This document shows, in pieces, positions 48,652 to 59,689 of a stretch of DNA of 64,000 bases (positions are counted from its first letter, which is position 1; every line of letters starts with the position of its first letter). Source of the stretch: VXPW01 sp965115815 (lineage in GTDB: Bacteria > Pseudomonadota > Alphaproteobacteria > TMED109); assembly GCA_965115815.1 (NCBI GenBank), contig OZ220465.1, positions 682,001-746,000 on the forward strand, written 5' to 3'. Position numbers and translations under genes: made by a program. The notes under the pieces were generated by a model. It was not told the origin of the DNA. It saw nothing but the letters and a program-made list of their open reading frames with translations, and ran no database searches.

Positions 48652-50512
48652 AGTGCCCGCCCGAAAATGCCCCTTTCGGATGGTCTGCCGGCGCAATTGC
48701 GGGTTGGAACCCTCCCTCGGTGCCCCGTCCGCTCGGTTTCCGGGGGGATTTCTGCCGATGGGCAGCGGTATCCGGGCTTGTCCCGCCACGAATCCGGCTG
48801 CCGGGGCGAGCGGCTCCGTTCCCGCCTCCGGCGGGCTTCGCAGATGGGGTGGAAGGAAGCCGCCGTCAGGCGGCGCGTCTTCGTCGTCGTTGGGCCCGGG
48901 CCCGGGCCTGCCGGTGCAGCAGCAGCCCGATTCGGTGGACGTTGAAGGCGGTCACGGACAATGCCACCATCCGGGCAAACCCGTCCGCCCCCTACGACAG
49001 GACCCGGTCCATGCCGCGTTGCTCGAGGTTGTGGATCGCGGACTCCACGGCCGGATGCTGTCGACGCATCTTCCGGAACGTCGGATCGGCTTCCCGTTTC
49101 CGGTCCGCCTGACCGAGCTTTCCCTTCTTCGGCAGCACGTTGTGCTCCAGCAGCTCGTCCAGGGTGATCCGGTTGGAGGGGCTGGGAAAGCCCCGATCGA
49201 AACTGCACAGGCGGAGGTCGGGGAAGCGAGCCTGGGCTTCCCGGATCATGGGCACGGCATGATCCACGTCTCCGCCTTCCCACAGGATCCGATGGTGCAG
49301 GAGGAAGCCGTGTTGATCCTCCAGCACGGCCACCGGCACTCCGAGTTCCACCGGCACCCCGGCCTTGCCCTTCACGCACCAGCGTGTGTGCTCTTCGAAG
49401 ATCGAAAACACCTTCTCGCTCTGCGGAATCTTCTCGCCCTTCAGCAGACGGCGATCCACCTGGTGGATCTGCCGGCGGGCATGCTTGAGGTACGACTCGA
49501 CCGAACGCACCGTGGGGATCGGGACGCCTCGATCCAAAAGCACCGGTACCGTCTCTTCCGCCCGCCGGACCCACGCCCGGCTGGCGTCGAGGTACGCCTT
49601 GACCGGCTCCGGACGGGCCCGTCGGGTCTGCCGAACCTGCTGGAAATGCTGCTGTAGTTTCTGGCTCCCATGCTGCCACTGCCGCCATCCGGACACCCCC
49701 AAGCGTACGGCGGCGCGACCCGTATCCCGCACCAAGCAACGCATCGCATCCCACAACAGGTGGACATCTGTCGGGTAGTGCACATCCGTCTTCACCACGA
49801 ACGAATCGCAGCGGCCCCGCAGGGGGTCGTCCGACCGACGGCGGCCCCGGTCGTCCGCGCCGTCCGCGCCGTCCGCGCCGTTCGCGCCGTCCTTCCGCTT
49901 CCGTGTCCGCTTCCGCTTCCGTACCATCGCATGGCCTTTCTCCGCGATCAGCTGCGACACCTTCCCCAGCACTTCCGGTGTCAGCAGGCTCACGTTGTCC
50001 ACCATCGTCGGATATCCGTACCGGGTGTGATCCCAGATGTCGGTGTGCCCCAGAAACTTCCGAACCGTCCTGTGCTCGTTCACCAGCTCGTGCACGTGAT
50101 CGAAGTCATAGCCCAAACCCTGCTTCAGGAGACCCATCACCAAGATCTTCCACAACTCCATGCCGGGACGCCCTCGCAGGCGGGATACCTCGGGAAGGAT
50201 CCCCTCCTCCAGAATCTCGAACAACCGGACCCGGGTCGACCGGTCGGCATACACGTACTGAAGGCCACGCAGCATCGGCGGAATGTCATCCCGCGAGTAT
50301 ACGTTGATCTCGATCTCCTCGATCGCAACCTGGCCCAATTCCAGCTGAGGGCGGACGGTCTCCCGCATGGCCATTCTCCCGAAGATTCCCGAATCCCGCG
50401 CGATTTTCCGGCTCCAGCGGCCGATTCCCGCCCCACAGAGGGATTCTTCACTCCTTCAATAGCACACTTCCATCACTGGAGTCAAATGGTTGTACTTTTT
50501 CGGGCGGGCACT
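48652..50512 (-). mobile_element. ISNCY-family element, second type (copy C)
   Basis: An 1,861-bp element with inverted repeats AGTGCCCGCCCGAAAA and the 4-bp target duplication ACGT (48648-48651, 50513-50516). It is clearly diverged from copies A and B but has the same layout. Confidence 0.9.
48866..50368 (-). pseudogene. ISNCY transposase of the second type, with in-frame TAG
   Basis: Begins MRETVRPQLELGQ and aligns along its length with the transposase of copy B, including RPGMELWKILVMGLLKQGL and LCSFDRGFPSPSNR. A TAG at 48992-48994 follows DRVLS, precisely where copy B has Tyr. Reading on in frame gives 41 codons (GADGFARMVALSVTAFNVHR and an Arg-rich end) to a TGA at 48866-48868. The downstream 41 codons differ from copy B mainly by conservative changes, which suggests they were translated while the two types diverged. 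Confidence 0.82.
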
Positions 50513-50683
50513 ACGTACAGGATGGCGTTCAGGACCGACCGAGTACTGAGCAAGACATTGCCGCGGTGCTTCGGAAAGACATGAGCGATACGCTCATACT
50601 GGGCTTGCGTGAGTTCCATGACCGGGAATCCTCTTTACGAACCGGGGATCCAGATTCTACCACATAATGCGTTAACAGATCCT

Positions 50684-51984
50684 AGGTTGTTTCGACTGCC
50701 GTACGTAGCTGCGCCCGGGCCGTTCGCGCTGGATGCACCGCGAGAGGCCGGACAGGATCCGCTTGACGGATCGGGCGACCCTGGCGCTCTGCGCGAGGAA
50801 CAGGGCCTCGATCTCCTTGCCGACGAGGCGCAGGCCGTTGCGGAAGTGGGTGCGCAGGGCCGGCCGGTCGTCGCCGTCGTCGTCGAGATCGTGGTCGCAG
50901 CGGTTCGCGAACGGGCGGGCGAGGGTGATGAGAACGAAGGCAGCGTAGAGCTCTTGGCGGACGCCGCGCTCGGACTGGGCGTGGAAGGCCTCGATCCGGA
51001 ACTTCCCGGTCTTGTACCGTTCCTCCACGCCCCAACGAGCAGGATAGAGATCGGAGATCGCCGGGACGGGATACCGGCTGCCGTCGAGCAGGGAGGTCGC
51101 GAGGCAGTATTCCGTGTCGGCGTGCCGGTACCGGACGAGCCGGACGCGCAGGGTCCTCGAGCGCAGCGCGGTCTCGTCCCCGGGTGCGTCGAGGATGACG
51201 GTCCGGTCGCTCTCGCCGGAGGCGAGAACGGCGTCGAACCCGGAGTGGGCGCCGTTCCGGATGCGGAACCCGAAGTCCAGTTTGCGCTCCCGGTGGGCGA
51301 GAGCCCAAGCGAAGGAGTAGTAGCCGCGGTCGTAGACGATGACGTCGCCTTCGGCCGCAGGGCCGAGGTGCACAGGGCGGCGGCCCGCTCGTTCTCGGGG
51401 TCGAACCGATCGAAGTCGACCGGGATGCGGTCGCCGATCCGGTAGAGGGCGCTGACCATGCCTTGGGGGTAATGGGCACCGTCGATGACGCGGTAGCCGT
51501 ACTGCGCGAGTTCCCTGGGCAGGGTGATCTTCGAGCCGTCGACGACGAGGGTCCTGTGGCCCTTCCCGAGCGTGCCTTCGGGACCGTGGGCGAGGACCTC
51601 CGCGTGCAGGCGCTTGAACGCGGCCTCGTCAAGCTTCTCCCGCACCGCGCAGGCCGTCGACGCCGCCGGAGGCTCCGCCTGCGGCAGGGCGATGCCCGCG
51701 GCCTCGCACTGCTCCCAAAGCTCGCTGAGCGTGGTCCCGTAGCCCGGCCCGCGCGGCGCGGCAACGAGACGGAGCACGAACCGCAGGATCCGCAGGCGGT
51801 GGAAGACGCGCCGGCGCCTTTGCCCGCGCGCGTCCTCGCGTTCCGCGATCGCGGCGGCGGCCGCGACCCGCGTCTCCCAGCGCTTCGAGAACCGTCGGTC
51901 GGCGGCGGCCGACCGTCCCCGCTCGGCCCGCGTCGCAGGCGTGCGCCGCGCCGCGCCGCGCTCCGAGCGCAGGATCTCGCGGGC
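50684..51984 (-). pseudogene. Second-type IS4 transposase, truncated copy
   Basis: Same gene as at 38895-40103, in better condition: GYGTTLSELWEQCEAAGIAL, VVDGSKITLPRELAQYGYRV and ALYRIGDRIPVDFDRF. After a one-base loss near 51370 it continues as DVIVYDRGYYSFAWALAHRE and LYPARWGVEERYKTGKF with the Y-x2-R-x3-E-x6-K signature. The DUF4338 part is lost because a Tn5-like IS inserted at 51985, and the 3' end is cut by the IS5 element. Confidence 0.83.
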
Positions 51985-53850
51985 CTTTCAACCACCCACA
52001 CGTGTATAGGGATCTTACTCCCGCCTTCTCTCGCCAAGTGCGTCACGCACCTGGATCGCCCAGTTCAGCCTTTCGAGACCCTGCCAGATCTTCTTCGCTC
52101 CCGGGAGCGTCTGGCGCGGCGTGGGATGCCACCCGACGAGGCGCCCAAGGCCGATGACGACGGCACGGACATCGCCCATCGCCCGGACCTCCCGGTGACC
52201 CTGGGATTCCAGCAGCGTGCGGAGCAGGTCGATGTCCTCCTCGGCAACCACCTCGCTCGCCGGGGTCAAGGGACGCTCGCGCGCGAGGCGCGCGAGGACG
52301 GTCAGGTCGGCACCATGGACGGCGGTGACGGCGTCGAAGGCAAGGCACGTCTTCAGGTCGTCGGCCCTGTCGAGCCGGCGGTCCTGGATCCGGGTCCCGG
52401 TCTTCAGCGTGCGGAACCAGGTCTCGATGCTCCATCGCGTCCGGTACCAGCCCAGGACGGTCGCCGCGTGCACGGCCTCGGCCTCCCCTTGTGCCGGGCG
52501 CTCGGTGGTCAGCAGCAGCCAGTGCAGGGCCTCGTCGCCGTCACCGGTTCCGGCCTCGCGGGCCGAGACCGCGAACCGGGACACAGGCTCTGCCTTGCCC
52601 TCGCGTTGCGGCGGTGCCACCTCGACCTGTGCCGTACGGATCTCGAGACGGGCGGCGCGCTCCTTGCGGGCGCGCGGGCCGCCGGCGGCCGGGATCGTCA
52701 GCTCCGTCACCGCTACCCGCGGCCGGGCCGCGACAGGCTTCCACAGGCACTTCTCTTTGCCGTCGGGCGTCCGCACGCGCGGTCTCGCCGAACGGCTCGC
52801 ACGCACCAGCAGCGCGGCCCCGGCGTTCGCGGCATGGACGAGCAGTTCCCGGAAGTCGCCCTCGCGGTCGCAGACCGAGACGACACGCGTGTCCGGGCAG
52901 GCCGCCGCGAGCTCCCGGGCCCGCTCGAGCCCGGTGACCCAGCGCTGACGGTCCTCCCCCAGCTCCTGCCGGAAGGCCGCATCCATCGTGAACAGGCCCA
53001 GCGGCCGGCCCTCCGACGTCACCGCCAGACCGGCGTGGGCGAGGATGCCGACGCTCCCCGTGCCGCCGCCCCCGATCTTGTCCAGACCCTTCGTGGCCTC
53101 CAAGCCGCTGTCGTTGATCGCCGTCGTGTCCTGGATCGCAAGGACAAGAGGCGCGGTCCGACAACGCTCCACGGTCGCCTCAACCTGCGCTTCCAGAACG
53201 TGCTCCATGGAGACCCTCGGGTTCGACAGCAACCGGTACGCGGCCGTCTGCTCCGCCTTCTCGGGAAAGAGGATCGGCAGATCCTCCCCCATGTTCTTCA
53301 TCCAAGCCCGGCCCCTGTCCACGATGCGTCGCCGTACCCGACCGTCGGTAGGGCGCGTGCGCCCGTACTCCCGCTCCGCCCAGTCCGCGTGCGTGCCGTC
53401 ATAGGCGCCTGCCAAGGCGCCGAGTGGACGTCGCCGTGTCCCGTGGAGCACCGTCCGCCAGCCGCTCTCCAAGACCAGGACCCGCACCGTGCCCACCTCG
53501 CCGCGGCGCCCGCTGGTCCGCCCGGCCACGGTCCAGCCGGCGCAGGGGTAGCACTAGCCGCTGTGCTCCGCACCGACATGAGTGTAGGCCGCCACCGGGC
53601 GCACCGCATAGCGGGCCTCCCAGTCGTCGGCGATGCGCTCCGCCGCCAGGCGCAGGACCCGGGAGGCCAATCGGTAGACCCGAACGCCGGGAAGCAGGAG
53701 AAACCGATGATGGCAGAGCACACGCCCGAGGTTGGCGGCACGGGCGTCGGCGGACCATGCGATCCACTCATCCCGCGCCCGCAGCTGCCAGGTCGCGGAC
53801 CCGAAGCCGATCCCGCCGAGGATGCCGTGGCGCGGCGAGCGGATCCAGTA
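51985..53850 (-). mobile_element. Tn5-like IS4-family element with DUF4338 domain, copy C, 5' truncated
   Basis: Its downstream end is GTTGAAAG, as in copy B, next to CTCGCGGGC (51976-51984), the probable target. The upstream end is missing: at about 53851 the sequence changes to the block shared with 59690 onward, which carries the lipoprotein promoter. Confidence 0.8.
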
Positions 53851-53877
53851 GCGCGCCCGGCCGCCGGGCGGCCACAC
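52015..53877 (-). pseudogene. DUF4338 plus Tn5-type transposase, truncated, with in-frame TAG
   Basis: The N-terminal piece (53877-53557) is a partial DUF4338 domain: SPRHGILGGIGFGSATWQL, CHHRFLLLPGVRVYRLASRV and YTHVGAEHSG. A TAG at 53554-53556 follows, and the same frame continues CYPCAGWTVAGRTSGRRGE through the DNA-binding segment (DWAEREYGRTRPTDGRV). The DDE core has LAIQDTTAINDSG, VVSVCDREGDFRELL and WYRTRWSIETWFRTLKTG. The downstream part is otherwise intact to the TGA at 52015. The first part of the gene is lost, so it cannot be functional as a whole. Confidence 0.82.
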
Positions 53878-54368
53878 GGCGGGTCCGGGTCCTGGCTTGC
53901 AGAGTTCGTTCGCCGGCCTATAGTGAGCGCCGAGCGTTCGTCGGGGCCGCCTGCGGATGTCTCATGTGTGCAAAATCCAAGGGCCCCTTTCCGGGGTTTC
54001 TTCCGCAGTCGAAGGGGAGCCTCGACGATGAACCAACTGATGTGCAAAAACGTGGCGACGGCCTGCAGCGTGGTCGTGCTCGCATTCGGGCTGGCGGCGT
54101 GCAGCAGCAGCACCAAGAAGCCCGCGGATGGGAATGGGGGTACTCCTCCGGCCAATGGGGGTACTCCTCCGGCCGACGAGATGGATTCTGAGCTCAAGCA
54201 GCAGCAGGATGCGGCCAAGGCGGCCGAGACGGCGGCCAAGGCCGCCTCGGATCTCGCGTCCCAGGGCATGGCGGCGTCCGGCGACGATCCGGCCAAGACC
54301 GGCGCGGATGCGGCGCAGACGGCGGTGATGAACCTCGTGTCCATCCAGCTTTCCTCCGCGAAGGCGAA
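53851..54368 (+). repeat. Direct repeat carrying the lipoprotein promoter and N-terminal coding region
   Basis: Nearly identical to 59690-60206 (offset 5,839). It holds the promoter, leader, ribosome-binding site, signal peptide and the first 110 or so codons. Identity ends within the alanine-rich helical region, where the two genes begin to diverge. Confidence 0.85.
53897..53924 (+). promoter_or_regulatory. Promoter of lipoprotein gene 1
   Basis: TTGCAG at 53897-53902 and TATAGT at 53919-53924 with a 16-base spacer. The start codon is about 100 bases downstream, preceded by AAGGGGAG. The same promoter occurs at 59736-59763. Confidence 0.6.
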
Positions 54369-55878
54369 GATGTATGCCGACGAGGCCAAAGCGGCGGCCG
54401 CGGCGGCGAAGCGTGCCTACGACACGGCCGCGGCGGAAGCCGCGAAGGCCGCGGCGGCGACCAGCGTGGTGGCGGCGACCGAGGCCAAGCGCGCGGCCGA
54501 GGCGGCCCGGAAGGAAGCCGAGGCCCACGCCAAGACCGCCAATGCCAAGGCCCGGATGGCGGTGGACGAGGCCACGGCGGGGATCAAGTATGCCGACGGA
54601 ACCTACACGGTCGGCGCCACATCGATCATGTCGGGTGCTCCGAAGTCGGAAACCGGCACCGGCGAGGAGAAGAAGACCACGGGAACCCAGGGCAACATCG
54701 AAGAGAGCGCGCACACCGCGCGGCCTGGGATGGCGGGCCGGGCCGAGAGCGGCGACGTTCCCGAGAGACTGTCGCAGCCGGAGATTGAAGCGCGGAAGCT
54801 GCCGGTCGGCGTCACCATCGACTCGAAGGACGACACGGCCCGTTTGCGGATCATCGACAAGTATGTCGGCGTAAAGGATGTTTTCGTCTATATTGCAGCG
54901 GCGGCCGAGAATATCGCAGAGAAGGTCACGGACCACGCGGTAAGCTCCACCCTGCCGTACGGAGCACTCGATTTGACGAGTGCAGAAGGCAACGACTTCA
55001 CCGAACTGAAGGTGCATCGGGCAAGCGGAGAGTTCTACGTGCTCAAAAAAACAGATTGGTCCAATCTGAATGATGACGGTTCAGGCATAGCGATCAACAA
55101 CAATGCAGTTGAATCGGCAACAAAGGATTCCAATGCCGATACCGAGGATAACAAGAACAAGGAAATCTACTACGTGATTGCGCCGGCAAGCGAGAACCTC
55201 CTGGGGCTCGCGAGAACGAAAGGCGATCGTATCTATCTGATGCGTAAGGATGTCGGCGATGCCAATATCACGTATATTGCGCTCTCCGTCCGCCACGGTG
55301 TGAAGTTTCCGGTCGAGATGGCCTACGAACACATGAACTACGGCACGTGGTTCACGCTGAAGGCCGGGAACGATCCGGCCGGGCTGGGCATCCCGTTTGT
55401 CCGCACGCTGACCGACGTGACCGCTCCCGCCGCCATGCCGACCTCCGGCCGCGCCGTCTACCGTGGTCATTGGGTTGGGCAAGTCCGCAGTGCAGACGAC
55501 AAGGGCGCGGGCGTGATCCAGTCCTACTCCGGCGGTTCGGTAACGTCGGCGGACTTCGGGACGAACGGCATCAATGTGACCCTTTCCACCTCCTCCCAGG
55601 TCACCGAGACCCCCGCCGCCTTCGCTCGGCTTGAGGGTACGATTTCCGGCAACGGGTTCGCGGGAACCGAGGCCACCGTGCTCCTCGCCGACGTGGGCAG
55701 CGCTGACGACCCCGTAGCGTTGAAGACGGACGGGGAGTACACGGGCACGGTTCGCGGCGGCTTCTACGGCCCTGCGGTGGAGGAGGTCGGCGGCATCTTC
55801 GACTTCACTTCGGAGGCCAAGAAGCACGGCGAGTTCCGCGGTGCCTTCGGCGGCCGCAAAGTGGAAGGGGCGCAGTGA
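54028..55878 (+). CDS. Long TbpB-like surface lipoprotein 1
   Basis: A 616-residue lipoprotein. Lipobox LAAC with Cys25, then a Pro/Gly linker with a repeated NGGTPPA. Residues about 55-180 form a long Ala/Lys/Glu-rich helix, probably a coiled-coil stalk. The middle (about 185-440) is a beta-rich region without a known match. The C-terminal part (about 470-616) is a TbpB-type barrel ending GGFYGPAVEEVGGIFDFTSE and GEFRGAFGGRK, the part recognised by Slam exporters. It would be anchored in the outer membrane and displayed on the surface. It shares promoter and N-terminus with the gene at 59867 and has its own terminator. Ligand unknown. Confidence 0.8.
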   Translation: MNQLMCKNVATACSVVVLAFGLAACSSSTKKPADGNGGTPPANGGTPPADEMDSELKQQQDAAKAAETAAKAASDLASQGMAASGDDPAKTGADAAQTAVMNLVSIQLSSAKAKMYADEAKAAAAAAKRAYDTAAAEAAKAAAATSVVAATEAKRAAEAARKEAEAHAKTANAKARMAVDEATAGIKYADGTYTVGATSIMSGAPKSETGTGEEKKTTGTQGNIEESAHTARPGMAGRAESGDVPERLSQPEIEARKLPVGVTIDSKDDTARLRIIDKYVGVKDVFVYIAAAAENIAEKVTDHAVSSTLPYGALDLTSAEGNDFTELKVHRASGEFYVLKKTDWSNLNDDGSGIAINNNAVESATKDSNADTEDNKNKEIYYVIAPASENLLGLARTKGDRIYLMRKDVGDANITYIALSVRHGVKFPVEMAYEHMNYGTWFTLKAGNDPAGLGIPFVRTLTDVTAPAAMPTSGRAVYRGHWVGQVRSADDKGAGVIQSYSGGSVTSADFGTNGINVTLSTSSQVTETPAAFARLEGTISGNGFAGTEATVLLADVGSADDPVALKTDGEYTGTVRGGFYGPAVEEVGGIFDFTSEAKKHGEFRGAFGGRKVEGAQ

Positions 55879-55889
55879 CCCCGTGACCG

Positions 55890-55920
55890 ACCGAGGTGCG
55901 CCGCGCCGGCGCACCTCGGT
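55890..55920 (+). other. Perfect hairpin after lipoprotein gene 1
   Basis: ACCGAGGTGCGC, 7-base loop, GCGCACCTCGGT: a 12-bp stem between the stop codon and the terminator. It may protect the mRNA 3' end. Confidence 0.55.
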
Positions 55921-55930
55921 CGCCGGCGCG

Positions 55931-55971
55931 GCGGCGCCCGATCCTGCTGCGGATCGGGCGCCGCTTTTTTT
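55931..55971 (+). terminator. Rho-independent terminator of lipoprotein gene 1
   Basis: A perfect 14-bp stem (GCGGCGCCCGATCC / GGATCGGGCGCCGC) with a 6-base loop, followed by seven Ts. Confidence 0.92.
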
Positions 55972-56616
55972 GGGGGCCGGGCAGGACCGACCGCTTGGAT
56001 GTGCGCGTCCTTTGTCTGGGCCTGAGGGCGAGCGACGAAAGGATGGGGATCCGGAACGGCTCGCCCCCTCATCGCACGCGAGTACCCGGCGGGGCGGCGC
56101 CGGTCGGGTGGGGGGGGGGCTGCGGAACGATTCCCGGCCGTCTCCAGGCGGCAGGTGGCCCGCATGGGGCGAGGGCCGGATTCACAGGTCATGCACGGTT
56201 TCGGGTGCGGCCGGGGCGATGCCGGCAGGGTTCGGTTCCAGGGCGACCTCGGGTCGGTGGCCGGCGCGGGCCGCGGCGATGCCGGGCCGCGACGTTTCCA
56301 TCGAGTCCTTCCCTGGTTCCCTGGGGGCGGTGCGGTCATGCGTCGCAAGCCCCCGGCGATGCGCAACCTCGGCCTTGACCTGGATTGCCGGGCCATCGAG
56401 GGCTTCCCCTGCGCCGGACCGGTGGCGTTGCACCGGGGATGCGGCCGGCGCGTTCCGGAAGCCGTTCCGTTCCCGGGTCGGGAGCGGGTCTCCCGCAAGG
56501 AGATCCCATGCTTGTTGCTGTGATGCGATCGGAGTCTCGATCGCGGCGCGGGTCGACGCGTTCGAGTCTGCGATTGTGCGATGTGCGGACGTCTGCGGCC
56601 CGGTGGCGGCGCGGAT
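55972..56616. other. Region without a recognised gene
   Basis: About 645 bases between the terminator and the ISAs1 transposase stop. Probably includes the end of that IS, but I could not define its border. No coding pattern I trust. Confidence 0.4.
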
Positions 56617-58522
56617 CTAGGCGCGAGGGGTCCGTTTCGGCGGATCCGGGGCGAGCGAGAGGCCGGCCGGGTTGGGAGCCCGGCTTGGATCCTTGCGGTT
56701 TCGGTCGGGGTGTGGGCGCAGTCCGCCGGGTCTTGTGACGGCGTGCAGGACCGGCTTGCGCTTGTCGGCATAGGGGTGACGGGCGTTGGCGAAGCTGGGG
56801 AAGGGCTGGGGCAGCTTCCGCGGGGGGTGGAGGATGACGGCACGGGCAAGGGTGTTGAGGATCGTGTGGTTTGCGGGTGCGTTGCGGGCCCGGAGCATGG
56901 AGTCGTCTTCGCGGAAGGTGGTATCGCGGATGGGGGGATGGCGTTCGACCACCCAGGGGCCGCGGTTCCCTGCGAGTAGCGGTTGCGGCGAGGCGCGGTC
57001 GGCCGCGACCGAAGTCATGCCGTAGGCGTGTTCCATGGTCGGTTTTCCGGATTTCTTGCATTCGACGCGCCGGGGGACACGGAAGATCGGTTTGACATGA
57101 GGATCGTGGATCATCTTCGCGGGCGGGGTGAAGACTTCGATGCTGCGCGGCTCGATGCGGCCGTGCTTGAGCGTGGGTGTTTCGCGGTAGCGTCCCGTGC
57201 TCGTGGTTTCCCAGTGGATGCTCTCGAACGTCTCGAAGGTCTTGGGAGCGTTGCCCTTGACCGTCCTCATCCCGTCGGCGCCCTGGGTCTCGACGATCCG
57301 CCGTGCCGTCTCGCGGGGGGGGGTGTGGAGCGCGTCGAGCGTGCGCAGACGGCCGGCCACCGGCGCGGTCTCGAGCGCGGCGTGGACGGCGGCGATCTCC
57401 CCGCCTTCGTCATGATCGTTGAGGATCGAGACCGGCATGCCGGTCCCGGGCTCGATCCGCGAGACCGTCTCGTACGGATCCTCGCCGGTGCGGTGGGTGC
57501 CGCGCATGCGCGTGCTGTCGACCGCGATCGCGGGGCCGACCCGCAGGCGCGGCTGCGCCCAGCGCCGCAGAGCCTCCTCGATCCACGCCGGGTCGGGGTC
57601 CTGCAGCACCCGGTGCACGGTCGATTGGGACACCGGTTCCTACCGGCCGGTGTCCGGGTTCTTCCACGCACCGATCGGCGCCAGATCCTTCTGCGTCATC
57701 GCCTTCGCGGAGCGTGCCGCGGCCACCGCGCCGTGCCGATTCGCCCGCCGCGCCAGCACGATCACGCACCGCACCGAAGCGATGCCGTGCGTGCGCCCCT
57801 GCGCGCGCCGGACGTCGGAAAGCGCCGCAACATGCGGGTCCATCGAGCGCACCTCCCGCGCCGACCGGCCGCTCTGCGTCGCCCGCAACGCCCACGCCGC
57901 AGGAAGCGGCGCACGATCCCGCACCCGACGACCGGTGTCGCGACGCAGCGGAACCCCGTACCGATCTTTCGCCTCCCCGTGCGGATCGGGATCGCGCCCG
58001 TGGGCGCGCGCATCGCCCGTGCTCCTGCCCACGCACGTCCCGTTCGCCGCCTGGTACAGGGTGCCGCGGAACTTCGTCGGCGAAACCAACGACTCTGCCA
58101 CCCGCAACGGATTGCCGTACGCAGCCTCCCCGTCATCGCTGAGACGCCGCTGCATCCGCGACCACGCACACGAGGCAAGACCCCGAAACGCTCGGCGACC
58201 TCCCAGAATCACCAACCTCGTGGGGTTTCCGATCCGGTGCAACCGCTCCAACGGTTCTTTGCGGCGCCAACCCATCCAACGGTCCCGCGGCCGCACCGCG
58301 GAAGGCGCCCGTTTGCCCGCCCGCAGCGCCCATCCACCGCCCGCGCCACGTGAACACGGAGCGCAGACCTCGACCCGCAAACGGCTTGAAACCCAGATCG
58401 TGACGACGGTCCACCACACGGTTCCAGCGACACACCTCATCCGGCCGCGCCAAGCGCACCACCCCATCCCGGAGCGCAAAACCCTCCGGAGTCGTCTCGA
58501 AACCATCCGCGGCGCGTTCCAT
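56617..58522 (-). pseudogene. DUF4338 plus ISAs1-family transposase, frameshift and in-frame TAG
   Basis: The N-terminal part (58522 to about 58290) is a DUF4338 half: VVRLARPDEVCRWNRVVDRR and FAGRGLRSVFTWRGRWMG. A frame change leads to LERLHRIGNPTRLVILG, KFRGTLYQAANGTCVGR, then an ISAs1 N-terminal segment (RRAQGRTHGIASVRCVIVLA). At 57640-57642 a TAG follows NPDTGR, where related proteins have Tyr. The same frame continues EPVSQSTVHRVLQDPDP, AIAVDSTRMRGTHRTGE, TVKGNAPKTFETFE and IRDTTFREDDSMLRARNAPAN, the ISAs1 catalytic regions. Substitutions at conserved spots suggest decay. Confidence 0.8.
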
Positions 58523-58619
58523 GACCACCACGGATCCCACGCCGCTTCACCAACACCAGCACCAATCCGAATCATCCGGAACCCGCGGAACCCAGCCTTC
58601 CAACCAACCTAGCATGGGA

Positions 58620-59216
58620 TGGCCTTGGGCTCGTCCGGTACCGGCACGCCGACACGGAATCCGGCCTCGCGACCTCCCGGCTGGACGGCAGCCGGGATCC
58701 CGTCCCGGCGCTCTCCGATCTCGATCCTGCTCGTGGGGGCGTGGAGGAACGGTACAAGACCGGGACGTTCCGGATCGAGGCCTTCCCCGCCCCGTCCGAA
58801 CGCGGCGTCCGCCCAGAGCTCTACGCTGCCTTCGTTCGCATCACCCTCGCCCGCCCGTTCGCGAACCGCTGCGACCACGATCTCGACGACGGCGACGACC
58901 GGCCGGCCCTGCGCACCCACGTCCGCAACGGCCTGCGCCTCGTCGGCCAGGCGATCGAGGGCCGGTTCCTCGCGCAGAGCGCCAGGGTCGCCCGGTCCGT
59001 CCAGCGGATCCGGTCCGGCCTCTCGCGGTGCATCCCGCGCGAACGGCCTGGGCGCAGTTCCGTACGGCAGTCGAAACCACCCAGGAGCAAGGGGCAGCAC
59101 CGGGTACCCGCCTGCCCCCCGACACCGGTCACCGGACCAGGCCCCCGGCTTCCGGCCACCGCCCGAAGCACGGGGGGTTCGTATTCGAATGCCAGAAAAA
59201 CGTATCCGAATGCCAT
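58620..59216 (+). pseudogene. Second-type IS4 element, 3' fragment
   Basis: Matches 39505-40103 closely. It encodes VEERYKTGTFRIEAF, ELYAAFVRITLARPFANRCD and LRLVGQAIEGRFLAQSARV, the transposase C-terminus, and ends with the same terminal sequence (two copies of a TCGAATGCCA-like motif). Confidence 0.85.
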
Positions 59217-59689
59217 TGCCCCGCGCCCGGGTTGCGCGGCGGCGGGAGGCGGGCCGGATCGGGCGGGCCGCCATCCGCCGGGCGGGCCGGCAGGACGACA
59301 TCGGGCCGGCGTGTGCGGTCCGGCTGCCGGTCCGGAGGGTCGGGGGGACGGGGGCCGCCGCTCGTACGACGGCGCGCTCGGGCGGCGTGCGGCGCCGTCG
59401 GCCGCTGGCATGCCGGCGGGCGTCGGCCGGGTTCCGTCGGAGTTTCTGGTCGAGGGGGCCGCGCCGGTCGTCCATCGGGTTCCGGGCATCCACCGGGTGC
59501 GGTACGATGTGACGTCGAAGCCGCCCGGCCCGATCGAGTGGGAGGGAGGGCGCGGAGGCGCGGCTGCGGTCGGCCCGTCCGTGCCTCTTCGTGCGGCGGG
59601 GGCGGTTCCGCTGCTGCCCGGCTCCTGCGCTCTCGGGCGCGTGCGGGCCGGGGGCCGGGGTCTTCTGCGGCGCGGGTCCGGGGGCGGGC
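59217..59689. other. No gene recognised
   Basis: About 470 very GC-rich bases between the IS4 fragment and the repeated promoter block. Nothing identifiable. Confidence 0.4.

Larger units (their letters stand above)
48231..50683 (-). mobile_element. IS5-family element interrupted by ISNCY copy C
   Basis: The right end near 50683 reads GGATCTGTTAACGC inward. The transposase starts MELTQAQYERIAHVFPKHRG, reaches LNAILYV, and is then split by the ISNCY element at 48652-50512. It resumes as AEQGCTWRGLPAHFGNWHT, VKVLSLDSTVVK and GTSRGGWTPKLH. Two compensating frameshifts follow the first catalytic Asp. The C-terminal end is missing near 48231. Confidence 0.78.
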
